This document shows positions 1 through 6,901 of a DNA stretch of 11,068 bases, one piece after another. The stretch is from Flavobacteriaceae bacterium. Lineage in GTDB: Bacteria > Bacteroidota > Bacteroidia > Flavobacteriales > Flavobacteriaceae. Each line of letters begins with the position of its first letter. Position 1 is the stretch's first letter. The translations under genes and the position numbers were made by a program. The stretch spans positions 1-11,068 of the forward strand of contig JAHRWC010000152.1 in assembly GCA_019090365.1 (NCBI GenBank), read 5' to 3'. The notes under the pieces are model-generated. The model did no database searches and was not told the DNA's origin. It saw only the letters and a list, made by a program, of their open reading frames with translations.

Positions 1-159
1 TACAATTGGCTTCCTTTGGAAACATCAGATATTGTTGATCTATTTGTATTTGGTAACTTAAGTTATGATGAAATAGCACAAATTAAGGAAACCTATAACT
101 CCAAAATAAAAGAAGTAATGTTATCTGTTAGAAAAAGTTTTAGAAAAAATTTAAATTAA
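1..159 (+). CDS. C-terminal fragment of a sigma-70 region 4-like (helix-turn-helix) protein
   Basis: The reading frame is open from the first base and ends at TAA 157-159, giving the last 52 residues of a protein whose start lies outside the window. The piece LSYDEIAQI, followed at the right distance by KIKEVMLSVRKSFRKNL, lines up without gaps with the usual sigma-70 region 4 pattern (LSYEEIAEI, then TVKSRL, then a basic RARKALRK-like end). That would be the helix-turn-helix that contacts the -35 element. Where sigma factors normally have a small turn with Gly, this protein has KETYNS, so it may be a degenerate sigma-like factor or another small HTH regulator. No terminator hairpin is obvious after the stop. 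The 186 bases to the next gene (160-345) are very AT-rich and show no clear TAnnTTTG promoter element. The family call rests on a short fragment and is tentative. Confidence 0.5.
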   Translation, partial: YNWLPLETSDIVDLFVFGNLSYDEIAQIKETYNSKIKEVMLSVRKSFRKNLN

Positions 160-345
160 AGTTCTAAATAAAACATTTAAACTTACATTTCAGCATTTTA
201 ACGATTTTACAATAAATAATTTAAATAATCTATTCTCTTACAGAGATATTTTATTATTATTATGTTAAATTATTGTATTATTCCCAAAATCAATACTGAC
301 ACTTACTTATAGACTATAGTTTTTTAAAATCATAACCTCACAACT

Positions 346-2259
346 ATGAAAAAAACTTTACTTCTATTTATAGGAATTTTATTTACTATAATTAATTTAA
401 CGGCCCAGGTAGGAATTGGAACAACAAATCCGGATGCCAGTGCATTATTAGAGCTTAATTCAACTGATGCTGGATTACTAATTCCAAAAATGACAGAAGC
501 TCAAAGAGATTTAATAACCTCTCCAGCGACTGGTTTATTAATCTTTCAAACAGATAATTCTCCAGGCTTTTATTATTATACAAGTTCTACATGGACCAGT
601 TTTGCAAATGATGTTGATTGGACCATTTCTGGAGATGACATGTATAATGCTAATGTTGGTAATATAGGAATTGGTACAACAGCACCTTCAACAAAGCTTC
701 ATATAGAGGGAGCATCTTCTTCAACTACAGTCTTGGATGATGGTTTCGAGGATAATAATCTAGCACCTTTTACCTCTTCAGGGAGTAGAACATGGGAAAC
801 TACAAATAATGCTCCAGAAGTAAATACAGGAACTTATGCAGCTCGAACAAGAACAGCCTTATTAGATAATGAATCTAGTACATTAGAATATGCAGCAACG
901 TTAGTAAGTAATGGTACATTATCTTTCGCTGTAACAACATCTACTGAATCTGGTTGGGATGAATTAACTTTTTATATTGATGGTGCTGCACAAACTGTTT
1001 GGTCAGGAATCACACCTTATACCACAGTTTCTTACCCACTAACTAGTGGAGCTCATACACTAACATGGACTTATTTAAAAGATAGTAGTTTTGATGGAGG
1101 TCTAGATAGAGTAGCAATTGATGATGTTTTAATTGTTTCTACAACAGGTGGTTCAGTTTTGCGAATTGTCGATGGCTCACAAGCTTCAGGTTATGTATTA
1201 GCATCTGATGCTAATGGAAATGCATCATGGGCGGATCCATCTGGAACAATTTCTGATGGTGATTGGACAGTTACAGGAGCAAATATGGTAAATGCTAACT
1301 CTGGAAATGTTGGTGTTGGAGTAGGAGTTCCAACAAGTTTATTTCATGCAGAAGGAACAGAGCCTGGAAATTCAATTATCTACGCAGAAAACTTCGGAAC
1401 AACTTTAAAAGAAACCTATGGAGTTCATGGAGTAACTAATTCTGTGAATGATATTGGTTCATCAGGAGTTTTTGGTGAAAGTGTCACATTTGGAGATCAT
1501 GAGATAGGAGTGAAAGGAGATTATGCATTTTGGGGAGCTGCTGTAGCTGGAATTGGTTGGGCTACAGATGAGGCAGATATGCCTACCACAGGTAGTGCGT
1601 TTGGTGAAACGAATGATATGGGAGTTTATGGAGGTGCAAATTTTCCAACAGCAATAGGAATCTATGGTTTAAATTACAATGTTTCTACAGGGTTTGCTGG
1701 ATATTTTGATGGTAATCATGCGATAACTGGTACTAAATCGGCTTCAATACCTACTAAAAATGGTAATCAATTAGTATATGCAATGGAAAGTCCAGAAATT
1801 TGGTTTGAAGACTTTGGGCAAGCAACATTAATAAATGGAACTGTTCATATAACTTTTGATGAATTATATAGTGATGCTGTATTTATAGACGGTAACCATC
1901 CTATGCATGTATTTTTACAGGAACAAGGTGATTGTAATGGTTTGTTTTTTATACCAGATTCTGATGGAAAAGGATTTACAGTAAAAGAGAAACAGCATGG
2001 AAATTCTAATATCACATTTTCGTATAGAGTTACTGCTAAGCGTCGTTTTTTCCAAGACCATCGTTTTGGATTAGACCCTTTACAACCATTTGAAAATAAT
2101 TTAGCAAAAACAAAATATGTGAAGCCTAGAACTAAGAATATAAGTGAAATGAAAGCTATTATTAGTAAGGCACGACAAGAAAAAGAGAGTAAAAGAGGAA
2201 GTACTTCAATAAATAAAAAGATAAAACCTACTGACAAGAAAAGTAAGAAAGGAAAATAA
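346..2259 (+). CDS. Secreted modular surface/tail-fibre-like protein with beta-sandwich insert and basic C-terminal tail
   Basis: This 637-residue protein starts with a signal peptide (residues 1-21, MKKTLLLF..LTAQ). Residues 22-86 form the N-terminal module common in Bacteroidetes exported proteins (VGIGTTNPDASALLELNS, LLIPKMTEAQRDLI, ATGLLIFQT, GFYYYTSSTW). A DWT..G..M.NAN.GN.G.G motif occurs twice, at about 91-122 and 306-337, each followed by a LH/FHAEG-type strand. Between the copies, residues 131-264 look like a MAM/jelly-roll beta-sandwich insert (DDGFED, LTFYIDG, HTLTWTYLKD, VAIDD). Residues 340-460 are Gly-rich (YGVHG, GVFGES, GVYGG, GIYGLN). Residues 478-570 resemble a conserved C-terminal module (ESPEIWFEDFG, HPMHVFLQEQGDCNG, FSYRVTAKRR). 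Residues 588-637 are Lys/Arg-rich. There is no recognisable type IX sorting domain, so export beyond the periplasm is unproven. It is transcribed alone and ends at a strong terminator. The role is unknown; adhesion or surface-structure functions are guesses. Confidence 0.85.
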   Translation: MKKTLLLFIGILFTIINLTAQVGIGTTNPDASALLELNSTDAGLLIPKMTEAQRDLITSPATGLLIFQTDNSPGFYYYTSSTWTSFANDVDWTISGDDMYNANVGNIGIGTTAPSTKLHIEGASSSTTVLDDGFEDNNLAPFTSSGSRTWETTNNAPEVNTGTYAARTRTALLDNESSTLEYAATLVSNGTLSFAVTTSTESGWDELTFYIDGAAQTVWSGITPYTTVSYPLTSGAHTLTWTYLKDSSFDGGLDRVAIDDVLIVSTTGGSVLRIVDGSQASGYVLASDANGNASWADPSGTISDGDWTVTGANMVNANSGNVGVGVGVPTSLFHAEGTEPGNSIIYAENFGTTLKETYGVHGVTNSVNDIGSSGVFGESVTFGDHEIGVKGDYAFWGAAVAGIGWATDEADMPTTGSAFGETNDMGVYGGANFPTAIGIYGLNYNVSTGFAGYFDGNHAITGTKSASIPTKNGNQLVYAMESPEIWFEDFGQATLINGTVHITFDELYSDAVFIDGNHPMHVFLQEQGDCNGLFFIPDSDGKGFTVKEKQHGNSNITFSYRVTAKRRFFQDHRFGLDPLQPFENNLAKTKYVKPRTKNISEMKAIISKARQEKESKRGSTSINKKIKPTDKKSKKGK

Positions 2260-2280
2260 TTTAATATTTGGTTAGTATGT

Positions 2281-2319
2281 AAAATGGCTCTCACTTTTAG
2301 TGCGAGTCATTTTTTTTTT
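2281..2319 (+). terminator. Rho-independent terminator after the secreted protein gene
   Basis: The arms ATGGCTCTCACT (2284-2295) and AGTGCGAGTCAT (2299-2310) pair over 12 bp with two G-T wobbles and a TTT loop. AAA and TTT extend the stem outward, and a run of T follows to 2319. The T run overlaps the stop codon of the convergent nitroreductase gene. On the minus strand only TTTT follows the stem, so it is mainly a plus-strand terminator with possible weak two-way action. Confidence 0.85.
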
Positions 2320-3049
2320 AATCTTTTTTTGTATAAATTTCTTCAAAAGGAATTCTAAATCTTTTGCCATAAACACCAGAATCGTCTCTAATACCACAAG
2401 ATATAATCATATTTATTTCAGCTCCATACGGAAGATCCAAAATTCGTTTTACTCTTAGAGTATCACTGCCTTCCATAGGACAAGTATCATATCCAATTGC
2501 AGCCATACTATTCATGAAGTTTTGAGCTGCTAATCCAGCACTTTTATGTGCTACAATTCGCATGTCACTATTTCTAACTTGTCGGTATATTGGGCGAAAC
2601 AAACCTACTATTTGAAATATGAAATATTTAATCCAGCCAAAGATTCCAAAGAAATCAAAATATGTAAATGGAATTATTTTTCCATAATAATTAAGCGCCA
2701 TTTTTTTACGCCTCTCCATTTTAGAGTTAATATCAACATCAGAAAATTGGGTATTCACAAAATCAATATTTGCTTTTGCTCTTTTTGACCATAAATCTTT
2801 ACGAGCTACAACAACCACTAATTGTTTTGCTGTTCTAGCAGCATTTTGATCGAAACAAGCTTTACTAAGCTTTTTAATAAGCTTTTCATTAGTAATATGA
2901 ATAAATTCCCACAATTGAAGATTACTGCTCGTAGGAGCAAGGCTAGCATTGACGAGACATTGTTTTACTTTTTCGGTATCGATTGAATCATTTTTATAAA
3001 CTCGAACAGACCTACGATATGCTATTGCTTCTGAAACTGTTTTTTCCAT
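2318..3049 (-). CDS. Nitroreductase family protein (FMN-dependent oxidoreductase)
   Basis: The 243-residue product has the hallmarks of the nitroreductase fold. RRSVRVY (residues 12-18) is the usual FMN-phosphate-contacting start, APTSSNLQLWEF (39-49) matches the conserved AP-S-N-Q-W/P flavin segment, and the later part AHKSAGLAAQNFMNSMAAIGYDTCPMEG (about 167-194) is the conserved core helix and turn. Such enzymes reduce nitro compounds, quinones or related substrates with NAD(P)H; the substrate here cannot be read from sequence. Residues 120-155 are unusually hydrophobic and aromatic (YYGKIIPFTYFDFFGIFGWIKYF...), which may be a lid or a membrane-touching insertion. The ATG directly follows the stop codon of the upstream transporter gene (TAAATG, no gap), so the two are co-transcribed and probably translationally coupled. 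The purine-rich end of the transporter gene could serve as a ribosome landing site. The family is clear; the specific reaction is not. Confidence 0.9.
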   Translation of the reverse strand: MEKTVSEAIAYRRSVRVYKNDSIDTEKVKQCLVNASLAPTSSNLQLWEFIHITNEKLIKKLSKACFDQNAARTAKQLVVVVARKDLWSKRAKANIDFVNTQFSDVDINSKMERRKKMALNYYGKIIPFTYFDFFGIFGWIKYFIFQIVGLFRPIYRQVRNSDMRIVAHKSAGLAAQNFMNSMAAIGYDTCPMEGSDTLRVKRILDLPYGAEINMIISCGIRDDSGVYGKRFRIPFEEIYTKKD

Positions 3050-5242
3050 TTATTCTTCTTTTTCTTCTTGAATTAAATCTAAATCTAATTCATTAAAATT
3101 ATTTGCAGCCTTAACTAATAGGGTAGAACCTATCGTTTCGAAAAGATTGTTTGTTTTTAATACAAACTCAGCTTGTTTTTCAATTTTATAATTAGGAATA
3201 CCTACTATCGTTAAATCTGTTTTAGCAGATTCACTTTCTATAATTGCATAGAATGGGGTTTGTTCAACAGCATTATTAATGATTTTAATGGCAACATTTA
3301 CGCGTAAATCATTTACTAATCTTGTTATTTTTTTGTAGAGAATATCTTCCTTAACATTGTTATTGTTTACAAACAAAACACGAATATTGGTGTTATTCCA
3401 TTTAGGTGCTGCTATAATAAAACGAGCAATGTTCAACATCATTTCTGCATTTTTACTATCAGTTTCACGCCACCATAAATCGACCGTATGGTATTTTCCA
3501 AATTTTGCTTTTCTATCAAAATCTAAATACAACAAATTGTAATCTAGGTGCAAAAGAGTTTCTGTCATTTTGGAATATTCTACAGAACTTTCCATTCCTT
3601 TTGGCCAACCCATCATTATAGTATTAGGCTCAACTCCTGAAAAACCAAAGGATGAAGCAATATTTGTAATCCCTTGGTAAATATTATCAACTTTAATTTG
3701 CCGTGCAAAAATCCCTAGTTCTTTAAAATTTTCATCATGAACAACTTGTTCAGTTTTTTTCAGTGGCTTTTTGTTTTCCTTATCTAATATTAATTTAAAA
3801 TTAGTAACAACTCCAGTTCGCCCTGAAACTGTTTTACCTAATTCTAATAAATATTTTTGATGATCACTTCTACCACTAAATAAAATAATATTTGGATTCC
3901 AATTAGTGTTTTCAACATCTTGTGAGTCAATCTTTTTTAGCCCTTTGTTAACTACATTTTCCCAAACACTCCGCCATACATCGTTTGATTGAATTTTCAC
4001 TTCCTTTCGTTGTAACCAAAAATACAATCCTCCAATAACTGCTAATGCTCCAAACATAGCAATCATATCGAGTTTAAACATCACAATAAAGCATGCAATA
4101 AAACCAAGTAAACCAATCCAACGTTTTATCTTAAAAGAGGGTTGGAAATCTGGATTTGCCCAACTTTCAAGAAAATAAGAAATATTTATAAATCCATATG
4201 CAGTTAAATAAAACATAGAAACCACTCGAGCAATAACGTCTAATTCACCAATTAAAATTCCTGCTTCAGCAATAAAGAACACCATAAACAATGCGTTAAC
4301 TGGCTCATTATTTGCCCCTTTTCCTTTACTAAAAATCTTTGGCGTAACTTTATCAATCGACATAGCTTGTAGTATTCTAGGCCCACCTAAAATACCTCCC
4401 AAAGCTGAAGAAAGTGTAGCTCCCCAAATTCCTGCAACTACAGCTGGAGCAAACAATGCAATTTTCATTAAGATATTATAATCAGATTTTAATACTTCTG
4501 AATCTACAGTAACAGCCAAAAATATTGCAAGAATAATATACACTATAAGTCCAACTCCAATAGCATATAATGTCCCTCTTGGAATTGATCTTTTTGGATC
4601 TTTCAGATCACCGCTCATTGCAATACCTGCTGTAAATCCGGTAACTGCGGGAAAAAATATAGCAAATACTACTTCCATCGGGACAGAACCTTCCGTAGAA
4701 AACAATGCAATTGTCTGTGGAGCAGCTTCAGAAGTCCCTAGAAAAACAGCAACTAATGAAAGTATGATTGCAGCTAATATGATGTATTGAGCTTTTAGAG
4801 CAACTGAAGTACTGATTAATGCTAATGCAGTAAGTGATACAAGAGCAATTGTTCCTGTAAAACGTAAATCATCTATGCTTGTACCAAACCCAAAATAAGC
4901 ATTAAAACTTTCAGAAAAACCAATTAAATACAAAGCTATGGAGAATGCAGTTCCAACATATAAAGCTATTCCTATGGAGCCTCCAATGGGAATTCCCATA
5001 CTTCTGGAGAGCACATAATAAATTCCTCCAGCTCCAATTTTTTTATCAGTAGCTACAGAAGAAACACTTAAGCCCGTAGTAACAGCAATAACATGAGCAA
5101 TAATAATGATAATGATAGCACCAATAAGACCGGCGTTACCAACCACCCAGCCTAAACGCATGTACATAATTACCCCTAAAATTGTTAATAGGGAAGGTGT
5201 AAACACCCCTGCAAATGTTCCAAATTTATTTTTTTCTGGCAT
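3050..5242 (-). CDS. SLC12-type cation-chloride cotransporter (APC superfamily), first copy
   Basis: This 730-residue membrane protein has a transmembrane core (about residues 14-412, roughly 12 helices) and a soluble C-terminal domain (413-730). TM1 reads LLTILGVIMYMRLGWVVGNAG, close to the SLC12 signature, and IGAGGIYYVLSRSMG follows. FFPAVTGFTAGIAMSGDLKDP (196-216) is the SLC12 TM6 segment. By eye against NKCC-type transporters remembered from the literature, the K+-site residues Tyr105, Pro198 and Thr201 are kept, as is the TM8 pair Ser278-Ser279 of the Na+ site; K-Cl transporters lack this pair. The TM1 Asn of NKCC is Thr20 here. The C-terminal domain carries VEPNTIMMGWP (537-547) and VDLWW (587-591), both matching SLC12 C-terminal motifs. 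It is predicted to move Na+, K+ and/or Cl- across the inner membrane; true ion selectivity is untested, and amino-acid or polyamine transport cannot be excluded. It leads an operon with the nitroreductase and ends in a very acidic tail (QEEKEE). Confidence 0.88.
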   Translation of the reverse strand: MPEKNKFGTFAGVFTPSLLTILGVIMYMRLGWVVGNAGLIGAIIIIIIAHVIAVTTGLSVSSVATDKKIGAGGIYYVLSRSMGIPIGGSIGIALYVGTAFSIALYLIGFSESFNAYFGFGTSIDDLRFTGTIALVSLTALALISTSVALKAQYIILAAIILSLVAVFLGTSEAAPQTIALFSTEGSVPMEVVFAIFFPAVTGFTAGIAMSGDLKDPKRSIPRGTLYAIGVGLIVYIILAIFLAVTVDSEVLKSDYNILMKIALFAPAVVAGIWGATLSSALGGILGGPRILQAMSIDKVTPKIFSKGKGANNEPVNALFMVFFIAEAGILIGELDVIARVVSMFYLTAYGFINISYFLESWANPDFQPSFKIKRWIGLLGFIACFIVMFKLDMIAMFGALAVIGGLYFWLQRKEVKIQSNDVWRSVWENVVNKGLKKIDSQDVENTNWNPNIILFSGRSDHQKYLLELGKTVSGRTGVVTNFKLILDKENKKPLKKTEQVVHDENFKELGIFARQIKVDNIYQGITNIASSFGFSGVEPNTIMMGWPKGMESSVEYSKMTETLLHLDYNLLYLDFDRKAKFGKYHTVDLWWRETDSKNAEMMLNIARFIIAAPKWNNTNIRVLFVNNNNVKEDILYKKITRLVNDLRVNVAIKIINNAVEQTPFYAIIESESAKTDLTIVGIPNYKIEKQAEFVLKTNNLFETIGSTLLVKAANNFNELDLDLIQEEKEE

Positions 5243-5323
5243 GATTATTTTTTGCGAAGTCGCTAAAATAAAGAAGCAGTGAATATAGCTATTCTTTTAT
5301 AAAGTTATAGAAGTTTATATATT

Positions 5324-5337
5324 ATTCTAATAAGAAT
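5324..5337. promoter_or_regulatory. Perfect 14-bp palindrome in the divergent intergenic region
   Basis: ATTCT-AATA-AGAAT is a perfect inverted repeat with a 4-bp centre. It sits between the divergent SLC12-type transporter gene and the VTT-like gene, 82 bp from the transporter start and about 34 bp upstream of the putative -7 element of the plus-strand gene. It could be an operator. AT-rich DNA produces short palindromes by chance, so confidence is low. Confidence 0.35.
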
Positions 5338-5370
5338 GTTAAAGTCGCATTAAATATTGCTATGATGTAT

Positions 5371-5378
5371 TATATTTG
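5371..5378 (+). promoter_or_regulatory. Bacteroidetes-type -7 element (TATATTTG) of the VTT-like gene
   Basis: TATATTTG fits the TAnnTTTG consensus exactly and lies 32 bp before the start codon at 5411, which gives a plausible short leader. No good TTG -33 element is found 19-21 bp upstream, so this is a half-supported promoter. Confidence 0.4.
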
Positions 5379-5410
5379 CTCACTTTTAGAAGTAATATTT
5401 CAAAATTCTA

Positions 5411-6031
5411 ATGAACCCAAATCCTAAACAAAATACTAAAAAATCTAGATTCAGATTGTTGCACCAGTATTACTCATATACAGGGTTTTATCGTTTTGTG
5501 AAAAATAGTATACGAAAGTCAATTGTACCTATTTTAATTTTAGTAATAAGTTTATGGTTAGTACACGAATTTGTAGTTGATTTTAATGATCTGTTTGCAA
5601 CCATTATATCAACCTACAGTCCTCTATCTATTTTAGCAATATTTTTTACTTCTGAAACTTTTTTAGGTTTAATTCCTCCCGAAATATTTATTGCTTGGGC
5701 AGCTAAAACTTCTCATCCAGTAATATACCTTACAGTGCTTGCTTTCCTGTCTTATTTTGGCGGAATATTATCTTATACTATGGGTAAAATTATTTCTAAA
5801 ATCCCACGTATCTATAATTATTTAGAAGGGAAAATGAGTAAACATATTAAGATGATTCGAAAATGGGGTGGCTTCTTAATTGTTGTTGGAGCCTTATTGC
5901 CAATTCCTTTTTCAATTACAAGTATAGCAGCGGGTATTATTCATTATAAGTTTACAAATTACTTGTTATTTGGATTGCTACGTTTTGTTCGTTTTTTCTT
6001 ATATGCTCTTGTCATTTTTAATGTGTTTTAA
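5411..6031 (+). CDS. Small VTT/DedA-like (YqaA-type) inner-membrane protein
   Basis: The 206-residue protein has a basic cytoplasmic start (residues 1-36), then a strong hydrophobic helix (38-52, IVPILILVISLWLVH). The SETFLGLIPPEIFIAWAA segment (81-98) resembles the re-entrant part of VTT/DedA proteins with its Glu and Pro residues. A helix with a GG motif (108-125) follows, and then KWGGFLIVVGALLPIPFSITSIAAG (151-175), the second re-entrant-type segment; a basic RFVRFF and a final hydrophobic stretch end the protein. VTT proteins are linked to lipid carrier or phospholipid flipping and to membrane energetics; which lipid this one handles is unknown. Relatives are sometimes misannotated as short-chain dehydrogenases, but no Rossmann motif is present. 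It is divergent from the transporter gene. No clear terminator follows, so transcripts may run into the gene at 6142. Confidence 0.7.
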   Translation: MNPNPKQNTKKSRFRLLHQYYSYTGFYRFVKNSIRKSIVPILILVISLWLVHEFVVDFNDLFATIISTYSPLSILAIFFTSETFLGLIPPEIFIAWAAKTSHPVIYLTVLAFLSYFGGILSYTMGKIISKIPRIYNYLEGKMSKHIKMIRKWGGFLIVVGALLPIPFSITSIAAGIIHYKFTNYLLFGLLRFVRFFLYALVIFNVF

Positions 6032-6077
6032 ATTATAATAAACACTCTATTTTGGCTCTTCTGAAATAGTATATATC

Positions 6078-6091
6078 ATGATTTTTATCAT
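6078..6091. promoter_or_regulatory. Crp/Fnr-type operator upstream of the first repeat-protein gene
   Basis: ATGATTTTTATCAT is a palindrome with the TGAT-N4-ATCA core of FNR-like boxes (E. coli consensus TTGAT-N4-ATCAA). Its centre is 36.5 bp upstream of the last base of the putative -7 element at 6114-6121. If transcription starts about 5 bases after that element, the box is centred near -41.5, the classic class II activator position. A near-identical box sits at the same spacing before the paralogue. Confidence 0.65.
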
Positions 6092-6113
6092 CCTTTTACT
6101 AAGGATTCTTGCA

Positions 6114-6121
6114 TAACTTTA
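6114..6121 (+). promoter_or_regulatory. -7 element (TAACTTTA) of the first repeat-protein gene
   Basis: TAACTTTA differs from TAnnTTTG only at the last base and lies 20 bp before the ATG at 6142. No TTG -33 element is seen, which fits a promoter that depends on an activator bound at the upstream palindrome. Confidence 0.5.
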
Positions 6122-6141
6122 TGTAATTAAAATTCTGAAAG

Positions 6142-6756
6142 ATGAAAACAATCAAAAAAGCAAAACTAGCCTCAAAATTTATTGGTTTAATATTCTTTTT
6201 ATTTGCATTTTCTTATGCCAATGCACAGGTTTTAACCAATAAAAAAACTGACCTTAATAAGCCTGAAGCACAAATCCAAGAAGATGTTTTATGGAGTGTG
6301 AAAGCTTATAGACCTGATGATAATTTACTTAAAATAAAAGCTATTGATAAAGCAGGTAATGTTTATGATGTTAAAGCAATTCAGGATTCTCCAGACACTA
6401 AAATTTTAAATGTAAAAGTGTTATTTAAAAATAAAGTATTGCCCATAAAATTAATTGCTAAAGACAATGAGATGTATTACCCAGCAAAGGCTATTGATGA
6501 AAATGGTAATTTACTTGAAATTAAAGCTATCACAGAAGATGGTACTTATCTAGATGTTAAAGGAATTCGTAAAACTGGAAATATTATCCATATGCGGGCA
6601 ATTACAAGCGACTCAGATTTCTATAACATTGTAGCTGTTTCTCCTAAAGGAAAAGTAAACACTGTAAAAGGTGTGAAGATGATTGATGCAGATGAAGAAT
6701 CTGTAATAAATGGAGTTTCCATTTTTGCGCATCTTAAAGCTATAAGTCAAAAATAG
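6142..6756 (+). CDS. Secreted 12-13-residue beta-repeat protein, first paralogue (function unknown)
   Basis: The 204-residue product begins with a signal peptide (residues 1-29, ending YANAQ). After a short linker (30-48) almost the whole mature protein is a run of about 12 short units of the form hydrophobic-x-x-V/I-K-A-I-x-x-x-G-x. Examples are VLWSVKAYRPDDN, LLKIKAIDKAGNV, YDVKAIQDSPDTK, YYPAKAIDENGN, LLEIKAITEDGT and YLDVKGIRKTGN. Each unit looks like one beta-strand plus a turn, so a beta-barrel, propeller or solenoid is likely. There is no cysteine, no catalytic motif and no type IX sorting domain, so a periplasmic location is most probable. The paralogue at 6902 is about half identical by eye, with the same order of units and the same ending (VINGVS-FAH-KAI). 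Its own promoter carries an Fnr-type box and its own terminator follows. I do not recognise a named function; similar uncharacterised proteins probably exist in other flavobacteria. Confidence 0.85.
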   Translation: MKTIKKAKLASKFIGLIFFLFAFSYANAQVLTNKKTDLNKPEAQIQEDVLWSVKAYRPDDNLLKIKAIDKAGNVYDVKAIQDSPDTKILNVKVLFKNKVLPIKLIAKDNEMYYPAKAIDENGNLLEIKAITEDGTYLDVKGIRKTGNIIHMRAITSDSDFYNIVAVSPKGKVNTVKGVKMIDADEESVINGVSIFAHLKAISQK

Positions 6757-6782
6757 AATATCATAAAATTATTTAATAATAC

Positions 6783-6815
6783 ATAAAAGTGAGAATGTTT
6801 AATTCTCACTTTTAT
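6783..6815 (+). terminator. Hairpin terminator between the two repeat-protein genes
   Basis: ATAAAAGTGAGAAT (6783-6796) pairs perfectly over 14 bp with ATTCTCACTTTTAT (6802-6815) around a GTTTA loop. The 3' arm ends in TTTTAT and ATTTA follows. It separates the transcription units of the two paralogues. Confidence 0.75.
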
Positions 6816-6839
6816 ATTTAGAAAAATTCATTATCTACG

Positions 6840-6853
6840 ATGACTTTTATCAT
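6840..6853. promoter_or_regulatory. Crp/Fnr-type operator upstream of the second repeat-protein gene
   Basis: ATGACTTTTATCAT matches the box at 6078-6091 in 13 of 14 positions; the single change (T to C) breaks one symmetric pair. Its centre is again exactly 36.5 bp upstream of the end of the -7 element (6876-6883). Confidence 0.62.
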
Positions 6854-6875
6854 ATTAATTTGTAGGCTTAATCCA

Positions 6876-6883
6876 TAAATTTG
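6876..6883 (+). promoter_or_regulatory. -7 element (TAAATTTG) of the second repeat-protein gene
   Basis: TAAATTTG fits the TAnnTTTG consensus exactly and ends 19 bp before the ATG at 6902. It overlaps the TTG at 6881, which therefore cannot be the true start codon. Confidence 0.62.
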
Positions 6884-6901
6884 AGTATAAAATTAAATAA
6901 C

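Noticed and set aside
160..345. Promoter of the secreted protein gene
   Set aside because: The nearest candidate, TAGTTTTT at 317-324, lacks the final G and has no TTG at the proper distance, so it is not supported.
1845..2294. 149-codon open frame on the minus strand inside the secreted protein gene
   Set aside because: It lies antisense to well-supported coding sequence, is rich in Phe and Leu as expected from the complement of A-rich codons, and shows no recognisable domain.
2546..3542. Short plus-strand open frames within the nitroreductase and first transporter genes
   Set aside because: They overlap strongly supported genes on the other strand and have composition typical of antisense frames.
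6047..6069. CTATTT...AAATAG inverted repeat as a terminator after the VTT-like gene
   Set aside because: The stem is only 6 bp with an 11-base loop and no T run follows, so it is too weak to call.
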